Part shown: piece after piece, positions 23,731 through 33,964 of the stretch
Numbering within the stretch: the first letter of the stretch is position 1
Layout of the letters: every line of letters starts with the position of its first letter
Assembly (NCBI GenBank): GCA_007693535.1
Contig: REDK01000140.1
Location: 1 to 47,259 of the forward strand
Source of the DNA: Chromatiaceae bacterium
Lineage (GTDB): Bacteria > Pseudomonadota > Gammaproteobacteria > Chromatiales > Chromatiaceae
Reading direction: 5' to 3'
DNA: 47,259 nt
Program-made: the position numbers and the translations under genes
Notes under the pieces: model-generated
Databases searched by the model: none
Seen by the model: only the letters and a program-made list of their open reading frames with translations
Told to the model about the DNA's origin: nothing

Positions 23731-25280
23731 TGGCCCTGCGCCGTACCCTGCCGCACTGGACCCTGGATCAGCTGCTCGCCGGTTTTGCCAGCACCCGGTC
23801 GCTACCGGTTGCCGCGGTGCCGGTGGAGCGGCTGACCCTCGACAGCCGCAGCGCCGGTCCTGGCAGTCTGTTCCTGGCCTGTCGTGGCACCCGCGCCCAT
23901 GGCCTCGCCTATGCCGCGCAGGCCCGCGCCCATGGCTGCGTTGCCATCGCTGCCGAGCCCGATGACCACTGGGGGTTGGCCCAGCTCGACCGGCTGGCCG
24001 AGGATCTCGACTTGCCGGTGGTTGCGGTACCAGACCTAGCCCGATGCGCGGGCGCCATCGCCGCGCGTTTCTACGATGACCCCAGTGCCGAGTTGGAGCT
24101 GTTCGGCATCACCGGTACCAATGGCAAGACCAGCGTCAGTCATTTCCTTGCCCAGGCCCTCTCCCAGCAGCGCCGTTGCGGGATCATCGGCACCCTGGGC
24201 AGCGGCTTCGCGGGCGAGTTGCTCCCCGGCGGGTTGACCACGCCGGATGCCGTCGGGTTACAGGCGACCCTGGCGACGCTGGCCGAGCGCGGGGCTGGGG
24301 CGGTCGCGATGGAGGTCTCCTCCCATGCCCTGGATCAGCATCGGGTCGACGCCGTGCGGTTCGATTACGCGCTGTTTACGAATCTCACCCGCGATCATCT
24401 GGACTATCACTCCGATATGGCCAGCTACGGTGCGGCCAAGCAGCGGCTGTTTCGTTTGCCCGGGCTGCAGTGGGCGGTGCTCAACCGCGATGACCCTTTC
24501 GGTCGGGTCATCGCCGCGGACCTGGCGCCTGGGGTACGGCGGGCCCTCTATAGCCTCGATCCGGACTGGCAGCCCGACACCGAGCCGGCCGATCTCTGGG
24601 TGCGGGCGACCGCCCTGCGACCGCTGGTCTGGGGGCTGGCGATACAGGTCGAGACCTCGCTGGGTCCCGGGGACCTGACGGTGCGCCTGCTCGGCCGTTT
24701 CAATGCCGCCAATCTGCTAGCGGTGCTGGCGGTTTTGCTGGCGCGCGGTCTGGGCCTGGCCCCGGCGCTGGCGACCCTGGCGCGGGCGCATGGGGTTCCG
24801 GGACGGATGGAATGTTTCGGCGGCGGCGAGACGCCGCTGGTGGTGGTCGACTATGCCCACACCCCGGATGCCCTGGAACAGGCACTGACCAATCTGCGCC
24901 TGCATTGCGGCGGGCGCATCATCACCGTGTTCGGCTGCGGTGGTGAGCGCGACCGCGGCAAGCGCCCGCAGATGGGCGCCATTGCCGAGCGCGCGAGCGA
25001 CCGCGTCATCGTCACCGATGACAATCCACGCGGTGAGGATGGCGACGCCATCATCAGCCAAATCTGCGACGGCATGGCGCGCCCGGACCAGGCGGTGGTC
25101 GAGCGCCAACGCGCGCTGGCGATCCGGCGCGCGATCGCCCTGGCCGGCCGCGGCGACGCCGTGCTGGTGGCCGGTAAGGGCCATGAAACAACGCAGGATA
25201 TGGGGGACCTCAAGGTGCATTTCAGCGATCGCGCCCAGGTGGTGCAGGCACTGAGCGAATGGGGAGGGCTCGGCGTATGA
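23727..25280 (+). CDS. murE: UDP-MurNAc-L-Ala-D-Glu:meso-DAP ligase
   Basis: A 517-residue Mur ligase adding the third stem-peptide residue. The ATP-binding loop is ITGTNGKTSVSHF, and the C-terminal domain includes VVVDYAHTPDALEQAL and VFGCGGERDRGKRP. The motif TDDNPRGED is the DNPR signature that selects meso-diaminopimelate rather than lysine, as expected for a Gram-negative wall. Two adjacent ATGs (23727, 23730) are possible starts; the first forms ATGA with the ftsI stop. The end overlaps murF by ATGA. Confidence 0.96.
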   Translation: MMALRRTLPHWTLDQLLAGFASTRSLPVAAVPVERLTLDSRSAGPGSLFLACRGTRAHGLAYAAQARAHGCVAIAAEPDDHWGLAQLDRLAEDLDLPVVAVPDLARCAGAIAARFYDDPSAELELFGITGTNGKTSVSHFLAQALSQQRRCGIIGTLGSGFAGELLPGGLTTPDAVGLQATLATLAERGAGAVAMEVSSHALDQHRVDAVRFDYALFTNLTRDHLDYHSDMASYGAAKQRLFRLPGLQWAVLNRDDPFGRVIAADLAPGVRRALYSLDPDWQPDTEPADLWVRATALRPLVWGLAIQVETSLGPGDLTVRLLGRFNAANLLAVLAVLLARGLGLAPALATLARAHGVPGRMECFGGGETPLVVVDYAHTPDALEQALTNLRLHCGGRIITVFGCGGERDRGKRPQMGAIAERASDRVIVTDDNPRGEDGDAIISQICDGMARPDQAVVERQRALAIRRAIALAGRGDAVLVAGKGHETTQDMGDLKVHFSDRAQVVQALSEWGGLGV

Positions 25281-26683
25281 GTGCCAGCGCCGGGCCGGCC
25301 ATGTGGTCATTGGCGGCGTCTGCGGCGGCGGTTGGGGGCCAGCTGACGGGGCCCGATGCCCCCTACCTTGGCGTGGTCACCGACACCCGTGGCGATTGTC
25401 GGGGCCAGCTCTTCGTGGCCCTGCGCGGGGCGCGTTTCGATGGCCATGACTATGTCATGCAGGCGGCCGCGCAGGGCGCAGCGGCGGCGATGGTGGAACG
25501 ACCGGTCGCCGTCGACCTGCCGCAATGGGTACTGCCCGATACCCGCCTTGCCTTGGGCCGGCTGGCCGCTGCCTGGCGCCAGCGCATCCCGGCCCGGGTG
25601 GTGGCCATCACCGGCAGCAACGGCAAGACTACAGTCAAGGAGATGGTTGCAGCGATCCTGTCCCAATGCGGGCCGACCCGGGCCACCGCCGGCAACCTGA
25701 ACAACGACATCGGCATGCCACTGACCCTGCTGGCGGCCCGCGACGAGGCCTATCTGATCCTGGAGATGGGCGCCAATCATGCCGGGGAGATCGGCTATCT
25801 GACCGACCTCGCCCGCCCCGCGGCGGCCCTGATCACCAATGCCGGGCGCGCCCATCTGGAGGGTTTCGGCAGCCTGGAAGGGGTGGCCCGGGCCAAGGGC
25901 GAGATCGCCCGCGGACTGCCTGCCGATGGCACCTTCGTGTTCATGGCCGATTGCCCGTGGACCCCACTGTGGCAGTCCCTCGCGGCTGGCCGCCCTACCC
26001 TGACCTTCGGCGCCGGCCCGAGTGCTCAGGTCCGGGCCGAGGCGGCATCGATCACGACGACCTGGGACGCCGATGGCTTTGCGACCCGGTTCCAGGCCGA
26101 TCTGGCCGGCCAGCCGGTCGCGCTCAGCCTAGGCCTGGCTGGCGCGCACAATGTGCACAACGCCCTGGCCGCCAGTGCCCTGGTCACCGCCCTGGGCGTG
26201 GCGCCGGCGACCATTCAGGCTGGCCTGGCCAGCCTGCGCCCGGTTCCGCGGCGGCTGCAGCCGCGCCTGGGCAGCGACGGGCGGCGGCTGATCGACGACA
26301 CCTATAACGCCAATCCCGACTCCCTAGCCGCGGCGGTAGCGGTCCTGGTGGGACTGCCGGGCCGACCGGTGCTGGTGCTCGGCGACTTCGCCGAACTCGG
26401 CCCGGACAGTGCCACGCTCCATCGGGAGATGGGCGCTGCCGCCCGCGCTGCCGGCGTCGCCGCCCTGTATGCAGTCGGGCCGCTGGCGGCCGCCGCGGTG
26501 GACGGTTTTGGTCCTGGCGCCCGCCATTGTCCCGACCAGGCCGCGCTGATTGCTACGGTCGCTGCCGACACTGGTCCCGACGCAGTCATTCTAGTCAAGG
26601 GGTCGCGCAGTGCTGCGATGGAGCGCGTGGCCGATGCCCTCTGCCATGGGTGGGCCGTTGCCGGCCAGGGACAGGGGACGTAA
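25277..26683 (+). CDS. murF: UDP-MurNAc-tripeptide:D-Ala-D-Ala ligase
   Basis: A 468-residue Mur ligase that attaches D-Ala-D-Ala and completes UDP-MurNAc-pentapeptide. The ATP loop is [14 protein letters not shown]. Other features are [28 protein letters not shown] and [15 protein letters not shown] near the C-terminus. The start at 25277 is chosen because it makes ATGA with the murE stop; the open frame back to 25259 adds only MGRARR. It ends 4 bp before mraY, whose ribosome site lies within the murF end. Confidence 0.96.
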   Translation: MSASAGPAMWSLAASAAAVGGQLTGPDAPYLGVVTDTRGDCRGQLFVALRGARFDGHDYVMQAAAQGAAAAMVERPVAVDLPQWVLPDTRLALGRLAAAWRQRIPARVVAITGSNGKTTVKEMVAAILSQCGPTRATAGNLNNDIGMPLTLLAARDEAYLILEMGANHAGEIGYLTDLARPAAALITNAGRAHLEGFGSLEGVARAKGEIARGLPADGTFVFMADCPWTPLWQSLAAGRPTLTFGAGPSAQVRAEAASITTTWDADGFATRFQADLAGQPVALSLGLAGAHNVHNALAASALVTALGVAPATIQAGLASLRPVPRRLQPRLGSDGRRLIDDTYNANPDSLAAAVAVLVGLPGRPVLVLGDFAELGPDSATLHREMGAAARAAGVAALYAVGPLAAAAVDGFGPGARHCPDQAALIATVAADTGPDAVILVKGSRSAAMERVADALCHGWAVAGQGQGT

Positions 26684-26687
26684 TCAC

Positions 26688-27770
26688 ATGCTGCTGTATC
26701 TGACCGACTGGCTGGCGCAATTCCACAGCGGCTTCTTCGTGTTCCGCTATCTGACCCTGCGCACCATCCTCGGCATCCTCACCGCCCTGGCCATGGCCCT
26801 GCTGATCGGGCGGCCACTGATCCGCTGGTTGAGTACTTATAAGATCGGCCAGACCGTGCGCAGCGATGGCCCCCAGAGCCATTTCTCCAAGGCCGGTACG
26901 CCCACCATGGGCGGCACCCTGATCCTGGTGGCGATCGTCGTCAGCACCCTGCTCTGGGCCGATCTGCAGAACCGCTTCGTCTGGGTGGTGCTGATCACCA
27001 CCGTCGCCTTCGGCCTGATCGGGCTGTGGGACGACTATCGCAAGCTGGTGCTGCGCGACCCCAAGGGTCTGCCCGGGCGCTGGAAGTATTTCTGGCAGAC
27101 CGTCGCCGGGCTGGCTGCCGCGCTCTATCTGTACCTGAGCGCGACCTCGCCCAACGAGACGGCCCTGCTGGTGCCCTATCTCAAGGATGTCAGCCTGCAG
27201 CTCGGGCCGGCCTTCGTGCTGTTCGCCTATTTCGTTATCGTTGGCACCAGCAACGCAGTCAATCTCACCGATGGCCTCGACGGACTGGCCGTGCTGCCCT
27301 CGGTCATGGTCGCCGGTGGCCTCGGTATCATGGTCTATGCCGCCGGCCATACCGAGATCGCCAGCTATCTGAAGATTCCCCATGTCACCGATGTCGGCGA
27401 GGTGGTGATCTTTTGCGGCGCCGTGGCCGGGGCTGGGCTCGGCTTCCTCTGGTTCAATACCTATCCCGCCCAGGTCTTCATGGGCGACGTCGGTGCCCTG
27501 GCCCTGGGGGCGGCGCTCGGTACCATCGCGGTGGTGGCCAAGCAGGAACTGGTGCTGTTCATCATGGGCGGCATCTTCGTGCTGGAGACCCTCTCGGTGA
27601 TGCTCCAGGTCGCCTCCTACAAGCTCACCGGCCGGCGCATCTTCCGGATGGCGCCGCTGCACCATCACTACGAACTGAAGGGCTGGCCCGAGCCGCGGGT
27701 GATCGTGCGCTTCTGGATCGTTACCGTGGTGCTGGTGCTGATCGGCCTAGCCAGCCTGAAGATCCGGTGA
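26688..27770 (+). CDS. mraY: Phospho-MurNAc-pentapeptide translocase
   Basis: A 360-residue polytopic membrane enzyme, exactly the E. coli length, that moves phospho-MurNAc-pentapeptide to undecaprenyl phosphate to give lipid I. Motifs: [50 protein letters not shown] and [14 protein letters not shown], which hold the catalytic aspartates and the histidine cluster. The ATG at 26688 gives [14 protein letters not shown]; upstream in-frame codons belong to murF. A 106 bp gap to murD follows, the longest within the mur stretch, with a 12-bp palindrome CCCACCGGTGGG at 27837-27848. Confidence 0.97.
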   Translation: MLLYLTDWLAQFHSGFFVFRYLTLRTILGILTALAMALLIGRPLIRWLSTYKIGQTVRSDGPQSHFSKAGTPTMGGTLILVAIVVSTLLWADLQNRFVWVVLITTVAFGLIGLWDDYRKLVLRDPKGLPGRWKYFWQTVAGLAAALYLYLSATSPNETALLVPYLKDVSLQLGPAFVLFAYFVIVGTSNAVNLTDGLDGLAVLPSVMVAGGLGIMVYAAGHTEIASYLKIPHVTDVGEVVIFCGAVAGAGLGFLWFNTYPAQVFMGDVGALALGAALGTIAVVAKQELVLFIMGGIFVLETLSVMLQVASYKLTGRRIFRMAPLHHHYELKGWPEPRVIVRFWIVTVVLVLIGLASLKIR

Positions 27771-27876
27771 GTCCCGCCATGTCTGCGTGTGCTCAGCTCA
27801 ACCTTGGCCGGCGGTCGGTGCCCGCCGGTTGCCCGACCCACCGGTGGGGCCGGTTGCGTGGCAACGGTGGGCGGCG

Positions 27877-29265
27877 ATGAACGACCTGTCAGCAGCCGCT
27901 GCCGTGCGTTCCGCGTCCGCGACCTGGCCGGGTAAGGTGGTGATTGCCGGTCTTGGCAAGACCGGGCTGTCCTGCGCCCGCTATCTGCGCGCCCAGGGCT
28001 GCACGCTGGCGATCGTCGATACCCGCGCGCAGCCGCCGCTGTTGGCCCAGGCGCGCGCCGAATTGCCCGACGTCGCCCTGCTGCCGGGTGGCCTCGATCC
28101 CGCCGTGCTGACCGCGGCCGAGGCGGTGGTCGTCAGTCCCGGGTTGCCGCTTGCGCATCCAGCCCTGCAAGCGGCAGCCCGTGCCGGCATTCCCCTGTTG
28201 GGCGATGTCGAACTGTTCGCGCGGGCCGCTACCGCGCCGGTCATCGCCATCACCGGCTCCAATGGCAAGAGCACGGTCACCACCCTACTCGGCCTGATGG
28301 CGCGTGCGGCTGGGTTGCGGGTCGCGGTCGGTGGCAACCTCGGCGAGCCGGTGCTGGACCTGCTCGACCCCACGGCGGCGCTTTACGTGGTGGAGTTGTC
28401 GAGCTTTCAACTGGAGACCACGCATTCCCTGCGCACGCGGGCGGCGACAGTCCTGAACCTCTCGCCGGACCATCTCGACCGCTATCCCGACCTGGCCACC
28501 TATGCCGCTGCCAAAGCGCGCATCTTCAGCCATTGCGAGACCGCGATCGTCAATCGTGATGATCCCGCCGCGGCCGCCCTGGCCGCTGAGGTCGCGACGC
28601 AGATCGGCTTCACCCTGGGCGCGCCCGCCAGCGAGCGCGACTACGGCATCGAGGTGCAAGCTGGGGAGCGCTGGGTCTGTCGCGGCCGCCAGGCGCTGCT
28701 GCCGGTGGCTGCGGTGCGTCTGCCCGGTACCCATAACCTGGCCAATGCCCTGGCCGCACTCGCCCTGGCCGAGACCTGCGCCCTACCAGTGCCGCTCTTG
28801 CAGGACGTGCTGGCCAGCTTTCCCGGGTTGCCGCACCGCAGCCAACTGGTGGCGGAGCACGCCGGGGTCCGCTGGATCAACGACTCCAAGGGCACCAATC
28901 CCGGGGCCACCATCGCTGCCCTGACGGGCCTGGTACCTGACCCCGCGCGCGGGCGGGCGGTGCTGATCGCCGGCGGTGATGGCAAGGGGGCCGATTTCTC
29001 GGACCTGGCGGCCCCGGTGCGCGACCGCGCGCGGGCGGTGGTGCTGATCGGCCGCGATGCGCCGCGGCTGGAGCAGGTCCTCGCGGGACTGGTGCCGCTG
29101 GCGCGGGCAGCCGATATGGAGGACGCCGTGCAGGCGGCCGCACGGCTGGCCCAGCCCGGCGATTGCGTGGTGCTGTCGCCGGCCTGCGCCAGTTTCGATA
29201 TGTTCAACGATTACCAACATCGCGGCCTGGCCTTCGCCGCTGCGGTGGCGAGGTGGGTGAGATGA
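27877..29265 (+). CDS. murD: UDP-MurNAc-L-Ala:D-Glu ligase
   Basis: A 462-residue Mur ligase adding D-glutamate. The N-terminal Rossmann-like domain begins VVIAGLGKTGLSCARYL. The ATP loop is ITGSNGKSTVTTLLG, followed by VVELSSFQLE and LNLSPDHLDRY. The C-terminal domain has WINDSKGTNPGATIAAL and LSPACASFDMFNDYQHRG. The ATG at 27877 (MNDLSAAAA) is preferred, since the 30 upstream in-frame codons cover a palindromic spacer and have no family similarity. It ends in ATGA with ftsW. Confidence 0.96.
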   Translation: MNDLSAAAAVRSASATWPGKVVIAGLGKTGLSCARYLRAQGCTLAIVDTRAQPPLLAQARAELPDVALLPGGLDPAVLTAAEAVVVSPGLPLAHPALQAAARAGIPLLGDVELFARAATAPVIAITGSNGKSTVTTLLGLMARAAGLRVAVGGNLGEPVLDLLDPTAALYVVELSSFQLETTHSLRTRAATVLNLSPDHLDRYPDLATYAAAKARIFSHCETAIVNRDDPAAAALAAEVATQIGFTLGAPASERDYGIEVQAGERWVCRGRQALLPVAAVRLPGTHNLANALAALALAETCALPVPLLQDVLASFPGLPHRSQLVAEHAGVRWINDSKGTNPGATIAALTGLVPDPARGRAVLIAGGDGKGADFSDLAAPVRDRARAVVLIGRDAPRLEQVLAGLVPLARAADMEDAVQAAARLAQPGDCVVLSPACASFDMFNDYQHRGLAFAAAVARWVR

Positions 29266-30497
29266 GTTCCCGGCCGACCCCTGCCGCCCGCCCGGTCGCG
29301 CGCCCGGGGCGACGCCCGCGTCGGCTGGAGCGGCGCGAGGCAGTCTTTGATCTGTGGCTGCTGGTGATTGCCGCTGGCCTGCTCGGGTTTGGCTTCGTGA
29401 TGGTCGCCTCGGCCTCGATGCCGATCGGCGATCGGCTCTATGGCGATCCCTTCTTCTTCGTCCTGCGCCATGGGCTGGCGTTGGTGCTAGCCCTTGCCAG
29501 CGCCGCGCTGTGCTTTGCCGTACCGGTCAAGGTCTGGGAGCAGGCCGGGGTCTGGCTGCTCCTGTTCGCGACCCTGTTGCTGGCGCTGCTGCTGGTGCCC
29601 GGGGTCGGACGCACGGTCAACGGCGCCACCCGCTGGATCCCGCTCGGCGTGCTCACCCTGCAGCCGTCGGAACTGATGAAGTTCGTGGTGGTGATCTATC
29701 TCTGTGGCTATCTGGTGCGCCGCCAACAGGAGATCAGCAGCACCCTGACCGGCTTTCTGCGCCCGATGTTGCTAATCGGCCTGGCCAGTGCCCTGATCAT
29801 GGCCCAGCCCGACTTTGGCACCACCGCGGTGATCCTGGCCACGGTGATGGCGCTGCTGTTTCTGGGCGGGGTGCCGGTCTACCACTTCATTATGCTATTC
29901 GGCCTGGTGCTGGCGGCCCTGGTGGCGCTGATCATCTTCGAGCCCTACCGGTTGCAGCGAGTCACCTCGTTCATGAATCCCTTTGCCGATCCGTTCAATA
30001 CCGGCTACCAGCTCAGTCAGGCCCTGATCGCGCTGGGGCGTGGCGAATGGCTTGGGGTCGGGCTCGGCAATGGCATCCAAAAGCAGTTCTATCTGCCTGA
30101 GGCGCATACCGATTTTATCCTGGCAGTAGTTGGTGAGGAGTTTGGGCTGCTGGGGGTGGCACTCGTGGTGGCCGCATTCGCCTTCATCACCTGGCGGGCG
30201 TTTCAGATCGGCGCTTGTGCCCGCGCCGCCGAGCAATTGTTCGCTGCTTACACCGCCCATGGTCTTGGCCTCATGCTCGGCATGCAGGCGGTGGTCAACG
30301 CCGGAGTCAACACCGGCCTGCTGCCGACCAAGGGCCTACCGCTGCCGTTTCTCAGCTATGGCAGCAATGCCCTGATCGTGGCCGCGATGTCGGTTGCGGT
30401 CCTGTTGCGCATCGATTTCGAGTTGCGCCGTCACGCTGGGGAGCCGATCCCGGACGTAGTGCGTCCGCACGGAGGTCTGCGATGGCGCCGCGCGTAG
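29262..30497 (+). CDS. ftsW: Septal peptidoglycan glycosyltransferase FtsW
   Basis: A 411-residue SEDS glycosyltransferase that polymerises lipid II at the septum with FtsI. A basic Pro/Arg-rich cytosolic start (about 30 residues) is followed by about ten membrane helices. SEDS signatures: NGATRWIPLGVLTLQPSELMK, here seen as GATRWIPLG and LQPSELMKF, then AQPDFGTT, LPEAHTDFILAVVGEEFG and the late LPLPFLSYGSNALIVA. The ATG at 29262 overlaps the murD stop as ATGA; murG starts 16 bp before the end. Confidence 0.96.
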   Translation: MSSRPTPAARPVARPGRRPRRLERREAVFDLWLLVIAAGLLGFGFVMVASASMPIGDRLYGDPFFFVLRHGLALVLALASAALCFAVPVKVWEQAGVWLLLFATLLLALLLVPGVGRTVNGATRWIPLGVLTLQPSELMKFVVVIYLCGYLVRRQQEISSTLTGFLRPMLLIGLASALIMAQPDFGTTAVILATVMALLFLGGVPVYHFIMLFGLVLAALVALIIFEPYRLQRVTSFMNPFADPFNTGYQLSQALIALGRGEWLGVGLGNGIQKQFYLPEAHTDFILAVVGEEFGLLGVALVVAAFAFITWRAFQIGACARAAEQLFAAYTAHGLGLMLGMQAVVNAGVNTGLLPTKGLPLPFLSYGSNALIVAAMSVAVLLRIDFELRRHAGEPIPDVVRPHGGLRWRRA

Positions 30498-31576
30498 CGG
30501 TCATGGCCGGTGGTACCGGCGGTCATGTGTTCCCGGCCCTGGCGGTGGCCGAGGCCCTGCGTGCGCGGGGAGCCGAGGTGTTCTGGATCGGGACCCGCGC
30601 CGGGATGGAGGCGAGCCTGGTGCCGCGTCATGGCTTCGAGCTGGAATGGATCGGCATCAGCGGGGTGCGTGGCAAGGGCCTGCTGACGCTGTTGCGTGCG
30701 CCCTGGCAGTTGGCCCGGGCGATCCGCGAGGCGGCGGTGATCCTGCGGCGGCGTGCCCCCGATTTGGTCCTCGGCATGGGTGGCTTCGTCGCCGGTCCCG
30801 GCGGTCTCAGCGCCCGCTTGCAAGGCCGCCCGCTGGTGATCCAGGAGCAGAACAGCGTGCCGGGGCTGACCAATCAATGGCTCGCGCGCATCGCGACGGC
30901 CGTGTTCGAGGCCTTCCCGGGCAGCTTCCCGGCAGCGCGCCGGGCGGTCACCAGCGGCAATCCGGTACGAGCTGCAATTGCCGCCTTGCCGCCGCCGGCG
31001 TCGCGTCTGGACCGGGTGGCGTCCGGCGATGCCGGCGGGCCGGCGCGGCTACTGGTGGTGGGCGGGTCGCTCGGGGCGCGCACCCTCAATCAGCAGGTTC
31101 CCCAGGCGCTGGCCCTGCTGCCAGAGGCAGCTCGCCCGCTGGTGCGGCATCAGGCCGGTGAACGCACGCTGGAACTGGCCCGAGCCGCCTATGCGGAGGC
31201 CGGGGTAACGGCCGAGGTAGTGCCGTTTATCGACGACATGGCTGCCGCCTATGCCTGGGCTGACCTGGTGGTGTGCCGGGCCGGCGCGCTGACCGTCTCG
31301 GAACTGGCCGCGGCCGGGCTGCCGGCGATCCTGATCCCGTTTCCGTATGCGGTGGACGACCATCAGGTCGGCAACGCCCGCTATCTGAGCGAGGCCGGTG
31401 CTGCCCGCCTGATCCTGGAGCGTGAACTGACCCCGGTCGGGTTGGCCCAGCAGTTAGTGCATCTGCTCGGCGACCCGGCGCTGCGCCGGGACATGGGCGA
31501 GGCGGCCCACCGCCAGGCCCGAGTCGATGCGGCCGAGACCATCGCCTGTGTCTGTCTGGAGTTGATCGGCCGATGA
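30482..31576 (+). CDS. murG: Lipid II synthase (GlcNAc transferase)
   Basis: A 364-residue GT28 enzyme adding GlcNAc to lipid I on the inner face of the membrane. The N-terminal signature is AGGTGGHVFPALAVAEAL. Further motifs are GMGGFVAGPGG, QEQNSVPGLTNQWLA, VVGGSLGARTLNQQVP, and the donor site RAGALTVSELAAAGLPAILIP. The ATG at 30482 has a strong GGAGG eight bases upstream and lies inside the end of ftsW. Then 52 bp lead to murC. Confidence 0.96.
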   Translation: MAPRVAVMAGGTGGHVFPALAVAEALRARGAEVFWIGTRAGMEASLVPRHGFELEWIGISGVRGKGLLTLLRAPWQLARAIREAAVILRRRAPDLVLGMGGFVAGPGGLSARLQGRPLVIQEQNSVPGLTNQWLARIATAVFEAFPGSFPAARRAVTSGNPVRAAIAALPPPASRLDRVASGDAGGPARLLVVGGSLGARTLNQQVPQALALLPEAARPLVRHQAGERTLELARAAYAEAGVTAEVVPFIDDMAAAYAWADLVVCRAGALTVSELAAAGLPAILIPFPYAVDDHQVGNARYLSEAGAARLILERELTPVGLAQQLVHLLGDPALRRDMGEAAHRQARVDAAETIACVCLELIGR

Positions 31577-31628
31577 AGACCTGCGTAACCACTGCTGACA
31601 GCCGCCAGTGCGAGGCCGGAGGACGCGC

Positions 31629-33056
31629 GTGAACGCTGCCCACCGCACCCACAGCGCCAGTCAAATGGGCCGCATCCGTCGCCTGCATTTTGTCGGCATC
31701 GGCGGTGCGGGGATGAGTGGCATCGCCGAGTTGATGGCCAACCTCGGCTATGCAGTGCAGGGATCGGACCGCCGACCAAGCGAAGTCACCCGGCGCCTCG
31801 ATGGACTCGGGGTGCCGGTATTCATCGGTCATCGTGCCGGGCAGGTGGCGGATGTGGATGCGGTGGTGGTCTCCAGCGCCATCGACGAGGGCAATCCCGA
31901 GATCGTCGCCGCCCGCGCCGCCCGCATCCCGGTGGTGCGCCGCGCCGAGATGCTGGCCGAACTGATGCGTTTCCATTATGGGGTCGCGGTGGCCGGCACT
32001 CATGGCAAGACCACCACCACCAGCCTGATCGCCAGCATCCTGGCCGAGGGTGGACTCGATCCCACCTTCGTGATCGGTGGGCTGCTCAATAGCGCCGGTG
32101 CCAATGCGCGTCTCGGCAGCAGCAAATACCTAGTGGCAGAGGCCGACGAGAGCGATGCCTCGTTCCTGTTTCTGCAACCGATGCTGGCAGTGGTCACCAA
32201 TATCGACGCCGACCACATGCGCACCTATGGCAACGACTTCAATCGTCTGCGCCGGACCTTCATGGAGTTCATTCATCATCTGCCCTTCTACGGGCTGGCG
32301 GTGCTCTGCACCGATGACGACGAGGTGCGCGCACTGGTGCCGATGATCAGCCGTCCGGTGCGCACCTATGGTACCGGCGCGGAGGCCGATGTGCGCGCCA
32401 GTGCGATCTGTCAGGACGGTTTGCAGATGCGTTTCGATGTGCATCTGCCGGCTGCCGATGGGCCGCTGCCGGTAGCCCTCAACCTGCCGGGCCGGCATAA
32501 CGTGCTCAATGCCCTGGCGGCGATCACGGTGGGCCTGGAACTGGGCGTAGACCAGGACGCCATCGGCCGCGCCCTGGCCGGCTTCGCTGGGGTCGGCCGC
32601 CGCTTCGTGGTCAGTACCTGCGCGGTTCGCGGTGGGCGACGCATCACGCTGGTCGATGACTATGGTCATCATCCGCGGGAGCTGGCGGCAACCCTGGCGG
32701 CGGCGCGCGGCGGCTGGCCGGGCCGGCGCCTGGTGCTGGTGTTCCAGCCGCATCGTTACACCCGCACCCAAGAGCAGTTCGACGACTTTGTCCAGGTCTG
32801 CTCGGGCGTCGATGTGTTGGTGCTCTGCGAGGTGTATCCCGCTGGCGAGCAGCCGCTACCGGGTGCCGATGGACGCAGCCTAGCGCGGGCGATTCGCTCC
32901 CGCGGTCAGGTCGAGCCGATCTTCGTCCCGGAACTGAACGAGGTGCCGGTGGTGCTAGAGAACCTGCTGGAGGACGGCGACCTAGTCCTGTTGGCAGGTG
33001 CCGGCGACATCGGCGGCCTCGCTGCCCGGCTGCCCGGGCTGTTGGGGGCGCCATGA
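31629..33056 (+). CDS. murC: UDP-MurNAc:L-alanine ligase
   Basis: A 475-residue Mur ligase catalysing the first stem-peptide step. The N-terminus has [17 protein letters not shown], the ATP loop is [15 protein letters not shown], then [10 protein letters not shown], the ligand-domain motif [16 protein letters not shown], and [10 protein letters not shown]. The start is taken as the GTG at 31629, preceded by GGAGGA at ideal spacing. GTG 31608 and ATG 31665 are alternatives. It ends in ATGA with murB. Confidence 0.95.
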   Translation: MNAAHRTHSASQMGRIRRLHFVGIGGAGMSGIAELMANLGYAVQGSDRRPSEVTRRLDGLGVPVFIGHRAGQVADVDAVVVSSAIDEGNPEIVAARAARIPVVRRAEMLAELMRFHYGVAVAGTHGKTTTTSLIASILAEGGLDPTFVIGGLLNSAGANARLGSSKYLVAEADESDASFLFLQPMLAVVTNIDADHMRTYGNDFNRLRRTFMEFIHHLPFYGLAVLCTDDDEVRALVPMISRPVRTYGTGAEADVRASAICQDGLQMRFDVHLPAADGPLPVALNLPGRHNVLNALAAITVGLELGVDQDAIGRALAGFAGVGRRFVVSTCAVRGGRRITLVDDYGHHPRELAATLAAARGGWPGRRLVLVFQPHRYTRTQEQFDDFVQVCSGVDVLVLCEVYPAGEQPLPGADGRSLARAIRSRGQVEPIFVPELNEVPVVLENLLEDGDLVLLAGAGDIGGLAARLPGLLGAP

Positions 33057-33964
33057 GCGAGATCGGACTGCGCGGGGAGTTGCGGCTGCAGGAGCCACTG
33101 GCCGGCTATACCACCTGGCGGGTCGGCGGGCCGGCCGCGCGTCTGTACCGGCCAGCGGATCGCGACGATCTGATTGCGTTCCTGGCCAGCCTGCCGGACG
33201 ACGAGCCGCTGCTGTGGCTTGGGCTTGGCAGCAACCTGCTGGTCAGCGATGCCGGTTTTCCCGGCACCGTGATCGCGACCGCGGGACGCCTGCGCAGCCT
33301 CACCACACCGGCCCCCGGCCGCATCCGTGCCGAGGCCGGAGTCGCCTGTGCGAAGGCGGCCCGCTTCGCCGGCCGCTTGGGGCTGGTCGGCGCGGAGTTC
33401 CTGGCTGGCATTCCCGGTACCATCGGCGGCGCCCTCGCCATGAATGCCGGCGCCTGGGGTGGGGAGACCTGGCCCCATGTCGATCTGGTGCGCACCGTCG
33501 ACCGCCAGGGCCAGGTGTACACCCGGCGACCGGCGGAGTTCACCATCGGCTATCGGCATGTCGCCGGGCCGATCTCGCGTCCTGACGGGCAGCCGCGAGA
33601 ATGGTTTCTGGAGGCGGAACTGGTGCTTGCCGCTGGCGCTGCCGACGCTGCCCAGGCGCAGATGCGCGCACTGCTGGCGCGCCGCGCCGAGACTCAACCC
33701 ATCGGATTGCCCAGTTGCGGGTCGGTGTTCCGCAATCCGCCCGGGGAACACGCCGCCCGCTTGATCGAGGCGGCCGGGCTCAAGGGCCGGCGCATCGGCG
33801 GGGCCGAGGTCTCGCCCAAGCATGCCAATTTCATCATCAACCTCGGCACGGCCAGCGCCCGCGACATCGCGCAACTCATCGAGCTGGTCCAAGCCGAGGT
33901 GGAGCGTACCAGCGGCGTCAAACTGATACCCGAGGTCCGTCGGGTGGGAGAACCGAACCCATGA
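33053..33964 (+). CDS. murB: UDP-N-acetylenolpyruvoylglucosamine reductase
   Basis: A 303-residue flavoenzyme reducing UDP-GlcNAc-enolpyruvate to UDP-MurNAc. The FAD-binding motifs [28 protein letters not shown] and [16 protein letters not shown] precede the catalytic SCGSVFRNP and the C-terminal [14 protein letters not shown]. The length and absence of the E. coli-type insertion place it with the shorter MurB enzymes commonly found inside dcw clusters. It overlaps murC and ddl by 4 bp each. Confidence 0.95.
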   Translation: MSEIGLRGELRLQEPLAGYTTWRVGGPAARLYRPADRDDLIAFLASLPDDEPLLWLGLGSNLLVSDAGFPGTVIATAGRLRSLTTPAPGRIRAEAGVACAKAARFAGRLGLVGAEFLAGIPGTIGGALAMNAGAWGGETWPHVDLVRTVDRQGQVYTRRPAEFTIGYRHVAGPISRPDGQPREWFLEAELVLAAGAADAAQAQMRALLARRAETQPIGLPSCGSVFRNPPGEHAARLIEAAGLKGRRIGGAEVSPKHANFIINLGTASARDIAQLIELVQAEVERTSGVKLIPEVRRVGEPNP